NCBI RefSeq assembly: GCF_005864045.1
Contig: NZ_VBSP01000005.1
Span: forward strand, 18,771 to 82,770
Length of the DNA: 64,000 bases
Direction: 5' to 3'
From: Ruoffia tabacinasalis
GTDB lineage: Bacteria > Bacillota > Bacilli > Lactobacillales > Aerococcaceae
The position numbers and the translations under genes are program-made. The notes under the pieces are model-generated. The model saw only the letters and a program-made list of their open reading frames with translations. It was not told where the DNA came from and searched no databases. Positions 54,118-63,964 of this stretch are shown here, piece after piece. The stretch's first letter is position 1, and every line of letters starts with the position of its first letter.

Positions 54118-56256
54118 TTAACGATCATAGTAAATATTTACATTCTCTTCACCGAATAATTCGATGGCTTTGGACACAATCTCAGGGGGACCTTCCTCTT
54201 CTTCAGGTTCATTATTATCTAATTCCATAGCTCGATGACTGGGTGAGCCTTCTTGCGAGAAGATGTCATCAATACTTCTCGTCGAATTCGGCAAAGACGC
54301 TTCAAGCGAATCCATCGAATGGTTTGCCTCTTGAGGTTCTTCTGCTGGCGCTTCCTGAGTTCCTTCTCTAACAGGCGCTTCTTGTGTCTTTTCAGACACT
54401 TCTTGAGTAGAAGATGCTTGCTCGTCAATAACTTCCTCTGTATCAGTTTGGTTATCTGACACTTCAGTTCCAGCTTTTGTCTCCACTTCAACTGTTTCTT
54501 CTACGTCGTCAGTTTCATCTTCTTCAATTGGAATCGGTGCACCGTTATTCTTTTTACGTAACATCGCATAGTTCTTACGAACATCCGCCCATTCACTTGC
54601 TAAGATGATAATGATTTTCATTGAAGTGCCCGTTTTTTGCTCGACAGTTTCTTCAATGAACTTCATTAGTTCATGGTCGTGTTGGACGTCTCCAGCATAG
54701 GCTGGATTTGGAAAGCTAATTAAGGCACTGCCTTCACCTGCTGCTAAAGGTTCTGTTTCAAAGAACTTTGCCCGTTGTTGAGGTGACAGTTCACCTAAGA
54801 CTGCCGGCCAGTGTTCTTTCATCAAGCGAATATGTTGATGTGTCGCGTTATTCAATACACGGTAAACATGATTTAATCTCAATTCATAGCGCGCTTGTTG
54901 GCGAGCTGGACGTTTACGTGGGACTTTCGGTACTTCTTCGGCCCCTGGCTTCGCATCATTAGTCACTTCCCCGTTCCCTTCTTGGTTAATCGGTTGGACC
55001 CCTTGATTTGTTGGCTGGTTTTCTTTGAAGGCACGAATTAACTTATCCTGACTTTGCACTTGTTGAGACAAGGCTGCAAGTTTTTCTTCCAACTGACGGA
55101 CTGTATCCATCAACGCACCATTGATTGCTTCGTTGGGTGCGCTAGCTGTATTAGCTTCTTGCCCACTGCTCACTAATTGTGTTTTATCCGTTTGGGCTAA
55201 TTGAATCGTCATGACTTCAATATATAAGTTAGGTGAGGTACTAAAGCGCATTTTCCCTTGAGTTTCATTCAATGTATCAATGAGCACATAATAGAAATTT
55301 GCGGGAACCTCTTCGCGTAAAGGCTGAATTTCGTCTTCGCTAAGGAGTGTTTGGTTTTGTTTAATATGTAAAGTTAGTAACATATCACGACTGAATAAGA
55401 TTAATTCATCAATAAAGCGTGCCGCTTGTTTTCCTTTTTGCAGTTGGTCATTGACGATTTCCAAGGCTTCTTCGATTTTTTGACGGTAAACGGATTGGAT
55501 ATAGTTTAACAAAGCCATTTGGTTTAAGCTTCCCGACACTTCTAGGGCCGTTTCAACGGTCACTTCTTCCGTATTAAAGGAAATCGCTTGGTCAAGTAAA
55601 CTTACCGTATCACGCATTCCACCATTAGCTGAACGCGCAATGATTGCTAAAGCTTCTTCGTCATAGTCGATGTTGTCATGGTTAAGAATCTCTTCCATTC
55701 TTCCAATTAACTCTTGATCTGTATAAAGTTGGAAGTCAAATCGTTGTGTACGCGACAGGATTGTAGCTGGAATCTTATGAGCTTCGGTCGTCGCTAGGAT
55801 AAATACCACTTGCTCAGGCGGTTCTTCCAATGTCTTCAACAGAGCATTAAAGGCTGCTGTCGTAAGCATATGAACCTCATCAATAATATATACTTTATAA
55901 CGAGCTTGGCTAGCTGCATAGCGAACGTTCTCACGTAATTCACGGATTTCATCTACCCCATTATTTGACGCGGCATCAATTTCAACCACATCACCTAACT
56001 GACCTTCGGTAATTAAGCGACACATGTCACAGTTATTACATGGGTTTCCATCCGTTTGGTTCGGACAGTTAATCGCTTTTGCTAGAATCTTAGCAGCACT
56101 GGTCTTACCTGTTCCACGCGGTCCAGTGAATAAATAAGCGTGACTAATATGATTCGATTTGATGGCATTTTTTAGTGTTTCTTTAATAATGGGTTGTCCA
56201 ACCATCTCGTCAAATGTTTGCGGGCGCCAAACCCGGTAGAGTGCTTGATAACTCAT
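54118..56256 (-). CDS. dnaX: DNA polymerase III gamma/tau subunit
   Basis: A 712-residue clamp-loader subunit. Walker A GPRGTGKTS (45-53), zinc motif CPNQTDGNPCNNCDMC (about 64-79) and IDEVHMLTTAAFNALLKTLE are present. After residue 360 comes a variable domain with a glutamate/threonine-rich stretch (about 560-690), which shadow frames also pass. The C-terminus is tau-like. AAGGGG precedes the ATG. It is transcribed with the ECF gene downstream. Confidence 0.95.
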   Translation of the reverse strand: MSYQALYRVWRPQTFDEMVGQPIIKETLKNAIKSNHISHAYLFTGPRGTGKTSAAKILAKAINCPNQTDGNPCNNCDMCRLITEGQLGDVVEIDAASNNGVDEIRELRENVRYAASQARYKVYIIDEVHMLTTAAFNALLKTLEEPPEQVVFILATTEAHKIPATILSRTQRFDFQLYTDQELIGRMEEILNHDNIDYDEEALAIIARSANGGMRDTVSLLDQAISFNTEEVTVETALEVSGSLNQMALLNYIQSVYRQKIEEALEIVNDQLQKGKQAARFIDELILFSRDMLLTLHIKQNQTLLSEDEIQPLREEVPANFYYVLIDTLNETQGKMRFSTSPNLYIEVMTIQLAQTDKTQLVSSGQEANTASAPNEAINGALMDTVRQLEEKLAALSQQVQSQDKLIRAFKENQPTNQGVQPINQEGNGEVTNDAKPGAEEVPKVPRKRPARQQARYELRLNHVYRVLNNATHQHIRLMKEHWPAVLGELSPQQRAKFFETEPLAAGEGSALISFPNPAYAGDVQHDHELMKFIEETVEQKTGTSMKIIIILASEWADVRKNYAMLRKKNNGAPIPIEEDETDDVEETVEVETKAGTEVSDNQTDTEEVIDEQASSTQEVSEKTQEAPVREGTQEAPAEEPQEANHSMDSLEASLPNSTRSIDDIFSQEGSPSHRAMELDNNEPEEEEGPPEIVSKAIELFGEENVNIYYDR

Positions 56257-56301
56257 TTATTTTCCCCTTCCACATGTTCATAGTCCTACTCATTATAAAC
56301 A

Positions 56302-56351
56302 AAAATACCCTTCATGACTATGAAATAAAATAAATTTCACAGTCATAAGGG
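56302..56351 (-). terminator. Terminator of the PepO-type peptidase gene
   Basis: CCCTTATGACT-type and AGTCATGAAGGG-type arms form a stem of about 15 bp with two mismatches, then T residues on the minus strand. Confidence 0.85.
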
Positions 56352-56375
56352 AAGTCATCTCTTACTTATATTATC

Positions 56376-58280
56376 TTACCATATTACAACGCGGTCTTCT
56401 GGTGCAAAATACATTTTATCGCCTTCTTTAACATCAAAGGTTTCATAAAACTCATCCATGTTACGTACTTGAATGTTCGCACGTAATTCTGCTGGCGAGT
56501 GAACATCTATTGAAAGAAGTAGTTGTTGGTACTCAGGACGGGCTTTCAAGCTCCAAATACGCGCCCAATTCATAAAGAACTCTGCTAAATTCGCATCATC
56601 TTCTTGTTTCGTTGCTTCAAGCGCTGCCGTTAGGCCACCCCCATCAGCAATGTTCTCTGAAACAGTCAGTTTACCGTTCACTTTTCCGCCCGCAATTTCA
56701 ATGCTATCCCATTGCTTGATCATCGCTTGCGCTCTTTGATCAAAAGCCTCTAAATCCGCTTCGGTCCACCAATTGTTCATGTTCCCTTGAGCGTCAAATT
56801 TCGCTCCATTATTATCAAAGGCATGCGACACTTCATGGGCAATGACTGCACCGATTCCGCCGTAATTCTCACTCCGTGTTTGATCCACACTATAGAAAGG
56901 TGCTTGTAAAATCGCCGCTGGGAAGCAAATTAAATTATGGTTTGGATGGAAGTAAGCATTCACAGTTGCGGCACTCATCCCCCACTCACTGCGGTCAACA
57001 TCTTTGTTCCAACGCGCAAAATCACGTTCATTAAACTGACGCGTAAATTCTGCTGTATTTGAGTAGAAACTCGCTTCATCGTTCACTATTAATTTTGTGT
57101 AAATTTCTGGATACGTATCAGGATACCCTACAAAAATATCTAACGCATCGAGTTTTTCAATCGCTAACTCAATCGTCTCTGGTGTTAACCACGTATTGGC
57201 TTTCAGACGGTTTTGGTAAACGTCAATCATTGCTTCGACCATCTCACGTACGTCTTGACGGGCTTGGTCTCCAAAGTATTTCTTACCGTAATAATCCCCA
57301 ATCACTTGACTAAACATACCAATGGTTATGTAGTAAGCGTGTTTTTCAGGACTTTGCGTCTTCGGACTCCCTGATAAAGCTAATTGGTAAAGACTTCCAG
57401 CTTGGCGAAGTTCTTCAGATAATAAAGCTGTTTGACTATTAGCTAAGTTCACGATCAGCCAAGCTCTTAACAACTCAATCTGGTCATTATTAACAATACC
57501 TTGGAAAGCTTCGAAAAACTCTGGCTCAGAAACAATGGCTTTATCAATATCTTGACCGATGAGTTCTTTGAATAAAGCTAAGAAGTCAAAGTCTTGTGAG
57601 TAGCTTTTGATCTCCTCTGCTGTACGCGGGTTGTATGTAATCGTATAATCCGCTAATTCTTCAGAACTTTTCATGTGTGGAATGAATAAAGCATCGAATT
57701 CAACCGCTTGTTCAACTAAGTTTGCCGCTTCATCTGCGTCAAATTCCATTAACTCTAATACTTTTTGACTCATATCTTTGTACACTGTTAATAAGCGTTC
57801 GCCCGCTTCATTACCTGGTTGATAGTAAGTTGTATCTGGTAAAATCGTACCCGGCACAGATAAACCTAAGATGTATGTTGATGTATCTTTCATATCCGGT
57901 CCAATGCCGAGTGAGAAAGGTAAAGGCAAGTCATAAAGAACCCACTCTGACGCAAGTGTCTGCAAGTCTTGAATAGTTTCTAGAGCTTTTAACTTTTCTA
58001 GTAACGGTTGAACAGGTTTCGCCTCAAGCGCATTACGTTTGTCGAAATCCATCGCTTGTTGATAGTACTCAAGCATTTCGCCTTGTTCATCGTTCGTTAA
58101 GTCAATTTCTCCAGCCACCATCTTGTCCAGATCAGTCATTAATAATTCCTCTACGCCATCACGCAGATTCATAAAGCCTCCGGTTGACGATTTGTCATCT
58201 GGAATTACAGCCGTTTCAAGCCATTCTCCGTTGACCGCCTGATATAAATCATCTTTAATGAGTTCTTTGTCTATTGTCAT
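56376..58280 (-). CDS. pepO: M13-family metalloendopeptidase (PepO-like)
   Basis: A 634-residue zinc endopeptidase. The metal site VIAHEVSHAFDNNG (HExxH near 478) and downstream NIADGGG glutamate-type motif, together with NAYFHPNHNLICFPAAIL, place it in M13 (neprilysin/PepO). It has no signal peptide, so it probably acts in the cytosol on oligopeptides. ATG 58280 follows AGGAG by eight bases. The gene is transcribed alone. Confidence 0.93.
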   Translation of the reverse strand: MTIDKELIKDDLYQAVNGEWLETAVIPDDKSSTGGFMNLRDGVEELLMTDLDKMVAGEIDLTNDEQGEMLEYYQQAMDFDKRNALEAKPVQPLLEKLKALETIQDLQTLASEWVLYDLPLPFSLGIGPDMKDTSTYILGLSVPGTILPDTTYYQPGNEAGERLLTVYKDMSQKVLELMEFDADEAANLVEQAVEFDALFIPHMKSSEELADYTITYNPRTAEEIKSYSQDFDFLALFKELIGQDIDKAIVSEPEFFEAFQGIVNNDQIELLRAWLIVNLANSQTALLSEELRQAGSLYQLALSGSPKTQSPEKHAYYITIGMFSQVIGDYYGKKYFGDQARQDVREMVEAMIDVYQNRLKANTWLTPETIELAIEKLDALDIFVGYPDTYPEIYTKLIVNDEASFYSNTAEFTRQFNERDFARWNKDVDRSEWGMSAATVNAYFHPNHNLICFPAAILQAPFYSVDQTRSENYGGIGAVIAHEVSHAFDNNGAKFDAQGNMNNWWTEADLEAFDQRAQAMIKQWDSIEIAGGKVNGKLTVSENIADGGGLTAALEATKQEDDANLAEFFMNWARIWSLKARPEYQQLLLSIDVHSPAELRANIQVRNMDEFYETFDVKEGDKMYFAPEDRVVIW

Positions 58281-58429
58281 TCGTTTCACTCCTATTTGAA
58301 TATTTAGTCTATTATAGCACTTTTATATTAAGCTAGAGTGAAGTGGCGCTCACACTTGCTAATATTTTCCCATAAAACATGAGCCAAGACAATCGACAGA
58401 ATGTCAGCATCTAACCTCATAAAATATCA

Positions 58430-58864
58430 TTAAATTTCTAATTCTTTACGAAGATCAGAAGCCATCTTCTCGTATGCTTCTTCATCGAGGAATGTTTCAC
58501 CTTGATTCATCGCAAAGCGTGTTCACCACTCAAATTCGCCTTCATATTTAGGTACAACATGGAAGTGAAGATGCGAACCACTGTCGCCGTAAACACCATA
58601 GTAAATTTTATCTGGTGGAAAAAGTTTATACATTGCTTTAGCAACTTTAGATATATCAGCAAAGTAGTTATTTCGCTCTTCGTCTGTAATATCGACCATT
58701 TCACTCACGTGATCTTTTTACGCAACAATGGTACGACCTGGGTGACTTTGCTCACGGAAAATAATAACCAATGACGTTTCCAGCTCACCTACAAGATAGC
58801 CAAACTCATCTAATCATTCACCTTTTTGACAATAACCGCAATTTGGATCCAAACCATGTAACAT
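58430..58864 (-). pseudogene. HIT-family protein with three in-frame stop codons
   Basis: One frame of 145 codons, without frameshifts, reads as a HIT (histidine triad) hydrolase from DPNCGYCQKGE to DLRKELEI. The triad HLHFHVV and KDHVSEMVDI are intact. Stop codons interrupt it at 58816-58814 (TGA), 58720-58718 (TAA) and 58525-58523 (TGA). Relatives have leucine, tyrosine and glycine near these sites as far as I recall. Only the middle piece (about 60 residues) has its own start. It looks like a recent pseudogene, because the rest is well kept. Confidence 0.85.
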
Positions 58865-58949
58865 ACCTCCATATTCTTATTCCACACTAGTATATTGAAG
58901 ATTTAACAAACATCCTACTCTGAAGTAAAATATTTTGAAACTCAGTGCT

Positions 58950-61367
58950 TTATGCTAAATGTGAGGCATTCTTACCAGCAATGCGCCCGAACGTAAAGAT
59001 ATCCGATAATGCATTCCCACCAAGACGGTTTCCGGCATGAATTCCGCCCGCAACTTCACCGGTAGCATATAGACCCGGAATAATATCGCCGTCTTTAGTC
59101 AATACATGTGTATTTGAGTCGATTTTTAATCCACCCATTGTATGATGGACCGCAGGTTTTCTTGGTGTTGCATAGAATGGTGCTTTCTCAACTTTATATT
59201 CAAATGCTCCTTTATGAAACTCTGGATCTTCCCCGACATCTACATACGAATTATATTTATGAATTGTATCAACTAATACCGATGGCTCCATACCAATCAT
59301 CTCAGCTAATTCTTCAAGTGTATCTGCTCGGAATAAAACGCCTTGCTCGACTTCTTTCTCAATCTTCTCATCATTGGTATTCATGGCAGTACCTTTGATG
59401 TTCTCATCTGCGATTAAGTAGAATAGTCCACCGTTATCGATTGCTGCTTTAGATAACTCATCTCGACTTCCATATTCGTTAACGAATCGTTTACCTTCTT
59501 GGTTCACCATAATAAAGTTTGCAGGAGGCACTTGTAGCCCTGAGAATAGCGCTCCAGTATTTGGATCGGTTGTTGGTAACATTTGAATATAACCCATATC
59601 AACTAAATCTGCGCCAACACTCTCACCTAAACGAATACCGTCACCCGTAATAGCAGGTGAATTCGATGTTTTAATATCATCCGCAATCTCAGCCCAATAT
59701 GTATTATATTTTTGAAGCATCTTCGTGTTTGAACCAAATCCACCTGAAGCAAGAACGACTGAGTCTGCATGAACGATAACTTTGCGCTTGTTGGGTCCAT
59801 TAGCAATTAAGCCGACAACTTTACCGTCTTCAACGATTAATTCTTCCACTGACGTATCTGTTATAATCTCTCCATCGTGAGCAAGTACGTATTTCTGAAG
59901 GGCATCAACATAAGCAAATCCTTCATTCTCTTTCGGTTTGTGACCTCTTCTCCAGTTCGCTCCCACTGGCATTTGGACATTCTCTTTATCGAATTCAACC
60001 CCGATATCTTCTAACCAGTGAACTGAGTCTAAGACATTATCCGTTAACGTCTTCACTAAATCATAGTTTCCGTAAGCTTCATTGCCTTCTAGGTCATGTC
60101 GTTTACCACCTAGATATGTTTGAATTCGATGCCATAAAGTTGAATCAAATAAAAATTCTTCTTTCCCATCAACTTGGTTGAAATAGTCTTGAATTTGTTC
60201 TTTAAGCATATTAAAGTCTTCACGGTATTCCTCGTGGATTTCTGCTTCATCCAGCTCAAGAATGCCTTTTAACGTTGTATCTTCACCGGCTAAAGCTGTC
60301 ATCCCATTTTGCCAGACAGGGTTGGCCGCATTCATTGGTCCACCCGTTCTAACTGTGTTACCACCAATCGATGGGAATTTTTCAAGCAATGTTACTTTTT
60401 TGCTTTCTTGAAGTGTACTTGCGGCTGCACTTAATCCCGCTCCCCCACCACCAATAACAACCACGTCAGTTGTGATTTCAAGTGGTTCTTCTTGAGGTTG
60501 TTGCGTTACTCGACGACGTTTTCTCATAACTTCTGCATCTGCTCCAGCTAATTCAACCGCAGTAGCTACTCCATCAATAACCCCTTTACTTGTCACTGTT
60601 GCGCCAGAAATAACGTCAACGTTTAACGTTTGACCGTCTAGAATTTCTTCTGGAATACGTGTGAATACAACATCCGCAATTCCTGCTGACTCGCCTTCAG
60701 TATCAATTTCAATCGCTTCAATACGGTTCTTTGATAAGCGAACCACCATTGGTAAATCACCATTATGCCCAGGTGTTGTTACTGAGTATTCCCCTGGTAT
60801 AAATTCGATTTCTTCAGGAATATTCAATAAGTTCGCCACATCAGTAAAGCGGACGAATTTTTTGAAGCAACTTTCTAAGAATTTAATGGTTCCTTCATCT
60901 TTTAATTGCTCGTTTTCATCAAAGACTTCATGCACACGTCCTAGTAGAAATTCACTTCCCGGCATTACTGTCGCATTCACACCTGGTGCGTCAAGGACTT
61001 GGCGTAAATGAAGTTGCGAACGTGACGATCCTTGAACATCATAAGATGCACCGACAATCATCACAGGTTTACCATCGAACGGGTGCACTTTGAAAGATAG
61101 CCATTCTAAAGTACTTTTTAACGCAGATGGAATCGAGTGATTATGTTCAGGTGTCGCAATAATGACCCCATCAGCTTCCATAATTTTTTGGTTTAACTCT
61201 TGAATCACTTCACTGTCTGTTTGATCATCTGATTGGTTAAACATTGGCACTTTATCAATTTCTAGTACTTCAATGTCAACATCAGTAAAATGTCCCTTCA
61301 TATAATGAAGTAACATTCTGTTATAAGAAAACTCAGCGTTTGTTCCAACAATTCCAACAAATTTCAT
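58950..61367 (-). CDS. Three-domain flavoprotein reductase: FMN reductase, FMN-binding and FAD_binding_2 domains
   Basis: An 805-residue protein. Residues 1-180 are an NADPH-dependent FMN reductase domain (flavodoxin-like; [18 protein letters not shown]). Residues 190-275 are an FMN_bind domain with the flavinylation motif DVISGATVT (SGAT, 254-257), whose threonine takes covalent FMN from ApbE. From 300 onward is a FAD_binding_2 domain ([16 protein letters not shown], and the C-terminal HHTMGGLKI and [11 protein letters not shown]). It should pass electrons from NAD(P)H through FMN to a substrate such as fumarate. No ApbE gene is present here. AAGGAGG precedes the ATG. Confidence 0.88.
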   Translation of the reverse strand: MKFVGIVGTNAEFSYNRMLLHYMKGHFTDVDIEVLEIDKVPMFNQSDDQTDSEVIQELNQKIMEADGVIIATPEHNHSIPSALKSTLEWLSFKVHPFDGKPVMIVGASYDVQGSSRSQLHLRQVLDAPGVNATVMPGSEFLLGRVHEVFDENEQLKDEGTIKFLESCFKKFVRFTDVANLLNIPEEIEFIPGEYSVTTPGHNGDLPMVVRLSKNRIEAIEIDTEGESAGIADVVFTRIPEEILDGQTLNVDVISGATVTSKGVIDGVATAVELAGADAEVMRKRRRVTQQPQEEPLEITTDVVVIGGGGAGLSAAASTLQESKKVTLLEKFPSIGGNTVRTGGPMNAANPVWQNGMTALAGEDTTLKGILELDEAEIHEEYREDFNMLKEQIQDYFNQVDGKEEFLFDSTLWHRIQTYLGGKRHDLEGNEAYGNYDLVKTLTDNVLDSVHWLEDIGVEFDKENVQMPVGANWRRGHKPKENEGFAYVDALQKYVLAHDGEIITDTSVEELIVEDGKVVGLIANGPNKRKVIVHADSVVLASGGFGSNTKMLQKYNTYWAEIADDIKTSNSPAITGDGIRLGESVGADLVDMGYIQMLPTTDPNTGALFSGLQVPPANFIMVNQEGKRFVNEYGSRDELSKAAIDNGGLFYLIADENIKGTAMNTNDEKIEKEVEQGVLFRADTLEELAEMIGMEPSVLVDTIHKYNSYVDVGEDPEFHKGAFEYKVEKAPFYATPRKPAVHHTMGGLKIDSNTHVLTKDGDIIPGLYATGEVAGGIHAGNRLGGNALSDIFTFGRIAGKNASHLA

Positions 61368-61391
61368 AATTAATTACCTCCTATATCTTAA

Positions 61392-61991
61392 TTATTTCCA
61401 AGTAAATGACATTTGACTCTTTCTGATTTTAGACGATGATTCTAATAACTTATTTGTTATTTCAACAAACTCGACGAATTCTTCAAAAACTTCTTCTAAT
61501 TCTTCAACTTTTGTTTGGTCTTTTAAATTACCTTCCTCATCAAAAGCTTGGCTAGAACGACCTAATAGGAATTCAGAACTCGGCATAATACGCGCTTTAA
61601 GTTCAGGCGCATCTAGAATCTGACGTAAATGTGCTTGCGCTCGTGACGACCCAAGTGAGCCTAGGGAAGCTCCTGTAATTAACACTGGTTTGTTTAATAA
61701 AGGCTGAGTTGTATATGAAAGCCACTCTAGTAAGCTTTTCAATGCAGCTGTAATCGTGTGATCATATTCTGGGGTACTAATAATAACGCCGTCTGCGGCG
61801 AGTATTTTATCTGATATTTCTTGAATGCCTTTTGGAGCAATTCTTTCTTTAGGTTCATTAAAAGCAGGTAAATCTTTAATTTCACAGAGTTCAATATCCG
61901 CTTGTGAATTAAAATGCTTTTGAATATATTGTAATAATTGGCGGTTTGTCGACTGATTTGAGTTTGTACCTACAATTCCTATCAATTTCAT
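61392..61991 (-). CDS. NADPH-dependent FMN reductase, stand-alone
   Basis: A 199-residue flavodoxin-like reductase. It aligns along its whole length with residues 1-185 of the three-domain protein downstream: IGIVGTN, DGVIISTPEYDH, LLEWLSY, SSRAQAHLRQILDAPEL and SSEFLLGR all recur. This suggests duplication of one gene or fusion to another. It may supply reduced flavin, or act on quinones. GAAAGGGA precedes the ATG, and the larger gene follows after 24 bp. Confidence 0.88.
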   Translation of the reverse strand: MKLIGIVGTNSNQSTNRQLLQYIQKHFNSQADIELCEIKDLPAFNEPKERIAPKGIQEISDKILAADGVIISTPEYDHTITAALKSLLEWLSYTTQPLLNKPVLITGASLGSLGSSRAQAHLRQILDAPELKARIMPSSEFLLGRSSQAFDEEGNLKDQTKVEELEEVFEEFVEFVEITNKLLESSSKIRKSQMSFTWK

Positions 61992-62087
61992 CTTTAAAAT
62001 CCCTTTCTATTCATTGTGCATGTGGCAAAATGAGCATGATATTGTAAAAAATTTAGCTCATGAACTTCAATACTTTATACCTATATA

Positions 62088-62121
62088 ATAAATATTAATG
62101 ACCTATTTGTGAAATATTTAT
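62088..62121. promoter_or_regulatory. Inverted repeat in the divergent region, possible LysR site
   Basis: ATAAATATT (62088-62096) and AATATTTAT (62113-62121) are perfect inverses with a 16-bp gap. It is AT-rich and could suit a LysR-type regulator between the divergent genes, but other readings are possible. Confidence 0.4.
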
Positions 62122-62169
62122 TTAGTTATGGTATCATAAGTAAAAAGCAATAAGAAAGAAGTGTAACAT

Positions 62170-63105
62170 ATGACTTTGAATAATTATCAAGATATCTTGC
62201 AATACATTGATGTGCTACTCAAACATAATTCATTCACTAAAGCAGCCAAAGATCTGTACATTTCTCAACCTTATCTCACTCAAATTATTAAGAAAATCGA
62301 AGATGACTTAGGCACCGAAATCATTAATAGAAAAAGCCCTCAGCTACAATTAACTGAAGCAGGAAAAGTGTATTATCAATATTTGGAAAATTCAGATGCC
62401 GAATTAAATCAATTGAAAAACACGTTAATTCAATACAATGAAGATTCTCCCATTTCTCTCAGTATTGGTGTCTTGTCTAGTCTCGCAACCTTTATCTTAC
62501 CGATTACTTTACCAAAATTTGTTCAAGCACATCCCGAAGTCACGTTAACGATTCTAGAAGATTTACCAAGTAACAGTGAAGCGAAAGCAATGAATCAAGA
62601 GATTGATTTCTATATTGGTCAAAATCCAGAGACAGTCTCCCCTTCGTTGATAACACATCTTTGCGGAACCCATCGGTATTATGCTGTGATTCCACCTAGT
62701 TCGGATTTATATATCAGTGGCTCTGTTGAATTGAGCTCGAATACAATTGCGATTGATAAATTATTAAGCCAAGACTTGGTGCTAACATCAAGTGGATCTG
62801 CAATTCGCCGTCAAATTGACCGCCTTTTAAAACGCTATAGTATCACGCCTAACATTGTCTTAGAGTCCACAAATATTTATACTGTTTCAAAATTTGCAGA
62901 GCACGGTTCGGGCGTTGCTTTTATCCCAGAAAGTGCTTTGCCTACTTTACAGGAAGATTTAGAATATAATTTATATCCCATCTCCCTCGACTTAATGTCG
63001 GTTGATTTTTTTATCGCTTACTCTTCACGACTATACTTAACTGATTTACATCATGATTTCTTAAATAGATTCATTACGAACGTGCAGACGCATTTGATTG
63101 TATAA
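62170..63105 (+). CDS. LysR-family transcriptional regulator
   Basis: A 311-residue LysR protein. The N-terminal helix-turn-helix (NSFTKAAKDLYISQPYLTQI, residues 22-41) and the effector domain (SISIGVLSSLAT region and EHGSGVAFIPESALP) are present. It lies divergent from the FMN reductase/fumarate reductase pair and probably controls it. The effector is unknown. A terminator follows. Confidence 0.88.
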   Translation: MTLNNYQDILQYIDVLLKHNSFTKAAKDLYISQPYLTQIIKKIEDDLGTEIINRKSPQLQLTEAGKVYYQYLENSDAELNQLKNTLIQYNEDSPISLSIGVLSSLATFILPITLPKFVQAHPEVTLTILEDLPSNSEAKAMNQEIDFYIGQNPETVSPSLITHLCGTHRYYAVIPPSSDLYISGSVELSSNTIAIDKLLSQDLVLTSSGSAIRRQIDRLLKRYSITPNIVLESTNIYTVSKFAEHGSGVAFIPESALPTLQEDLEYNLYPISLDLMSVDFFIAYSSRLYLTDLHHDFLNRFITNVQTHLIV

Positions 63106-63145
63106 AAAAATCGTTAGATTCATCGATGAATCTAACGATTTTTTA
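63104..63145. terminator. Bidirectional terminator after the LysR gene
   Basis: AATCGTTAGATTC and GAATCTAACGATT form a perfect 13-bp stem around ATCGAT, with A and T runs on both sides. Confidence 0.93.
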
Positions 63146-63835
63146 TAAGTTATTTTCTTTATATCTTTTTACAATAATCGGTGTCATGAGACTTGTAACG
63201 ACCACGACTGTTAGTAGTTTTGCGGTCGCATTTAGGACATATTCCATAAGCACGGGTTTCATTGCCCCTATAACAGTGGGCGTTCTGACCGAGGCTCCAG
63301 CTGCTGACATCTTTGAAAGCGAGGCAACTCCATTATTTTTCAATACTTTTGTGTCAAGTGAGAGTTGGTATAGGTTAACTAAATAGTAATCCCACTAAAC
63401 CGGACTGCGTAGCTTCAATTAAATTTTAACCTTGTCCAATATTCCATCCTAATAAAAGTAGTAAAGCTGCAACTCCTGTCCCGAAAATTTTACGGAACCC
63501 TTGTACGATATGTCCAAGTATTATTCCTAAAATCACTGGAATCAGCGTTGAAACGAGTAACATCCATTCACATCCATCAGCATACGATAAACTATAGATA
63601 AATACCGGCACTAATGGTATTCGGCAAACAAAGAGGTAATACCAAAGACTGTCTTGTCTTTCTCTTTTCCAAAATCATTAACTAAGGCTAAATAAACCGC
63701 AGGATTAATACTTCCAATCGCAACAATGAAGTGCGCAAGTAATAGCACACCATGATTTTTGATTACTTTCTTTAAAGCACCAAGCTTCATACCTGTCCCT
63801 GAAAAGAAGCTTATTGATCGACTTCAACATCTTAT
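63146..63835 (-). pseudogene. 2-keto-3-deoxygluconate permease (KdgT-like), decayed
   Basis: Pieces appear in order on the minus strand in different frames: MKLGALKKVIKNHGVLLLAH and VAIGSINPAVYLALVNDFGK, then VSTLIPVILGIILGHIVQGF and FGTGVAALLLLLGWNIGQ, then ASVRTPTVIGAMKPVLMEYV to the end. This matches the KdgT family by eye, which is about 310 residues long. The N-terminal part is missing, and at least two frameshifts or stops (near 63620 and 63390) break it. The family call is tentative but membrane permease origin is likely. No ribosome binding site leads a long frame. Confidence 0.6.
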
Positions 63836-63944
63836 CATCCCCTATTTGATATTATTTAATTATGTTCAATATACCTGAATAATTCATAGTTTTTCTAAAA
63901 ATGTCAATTAATGTTGTGATTATAGTACTTGTAGTAAATTGCTT

Positions 63945-63964
63945 CATCACCCGTTAGGTGATGC
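63945..63964. other. Small hairpin near the right edge
   Basis: CATCACC and GGTGATG form a 7-bp stem around CGTTA, followed by GCAAAAAG. It lacks a proper T-run on either side. The gene to the right lies outside the window, so its meaning is open. Confidence 0.35.

Noticed and set aside
54219..54491. Lysine/arginine-rich frame inside dnaX (also 54253-54459)
   Set aside because: Shadow of the glutamate-rich linker of DnaX read in other frames.
58502..58774. Plus-strand frame over the HIT pseudogene
   Set aside because: It is a shadow opposite a conserved HIT coding frame and has no ribosome binding site or domain.
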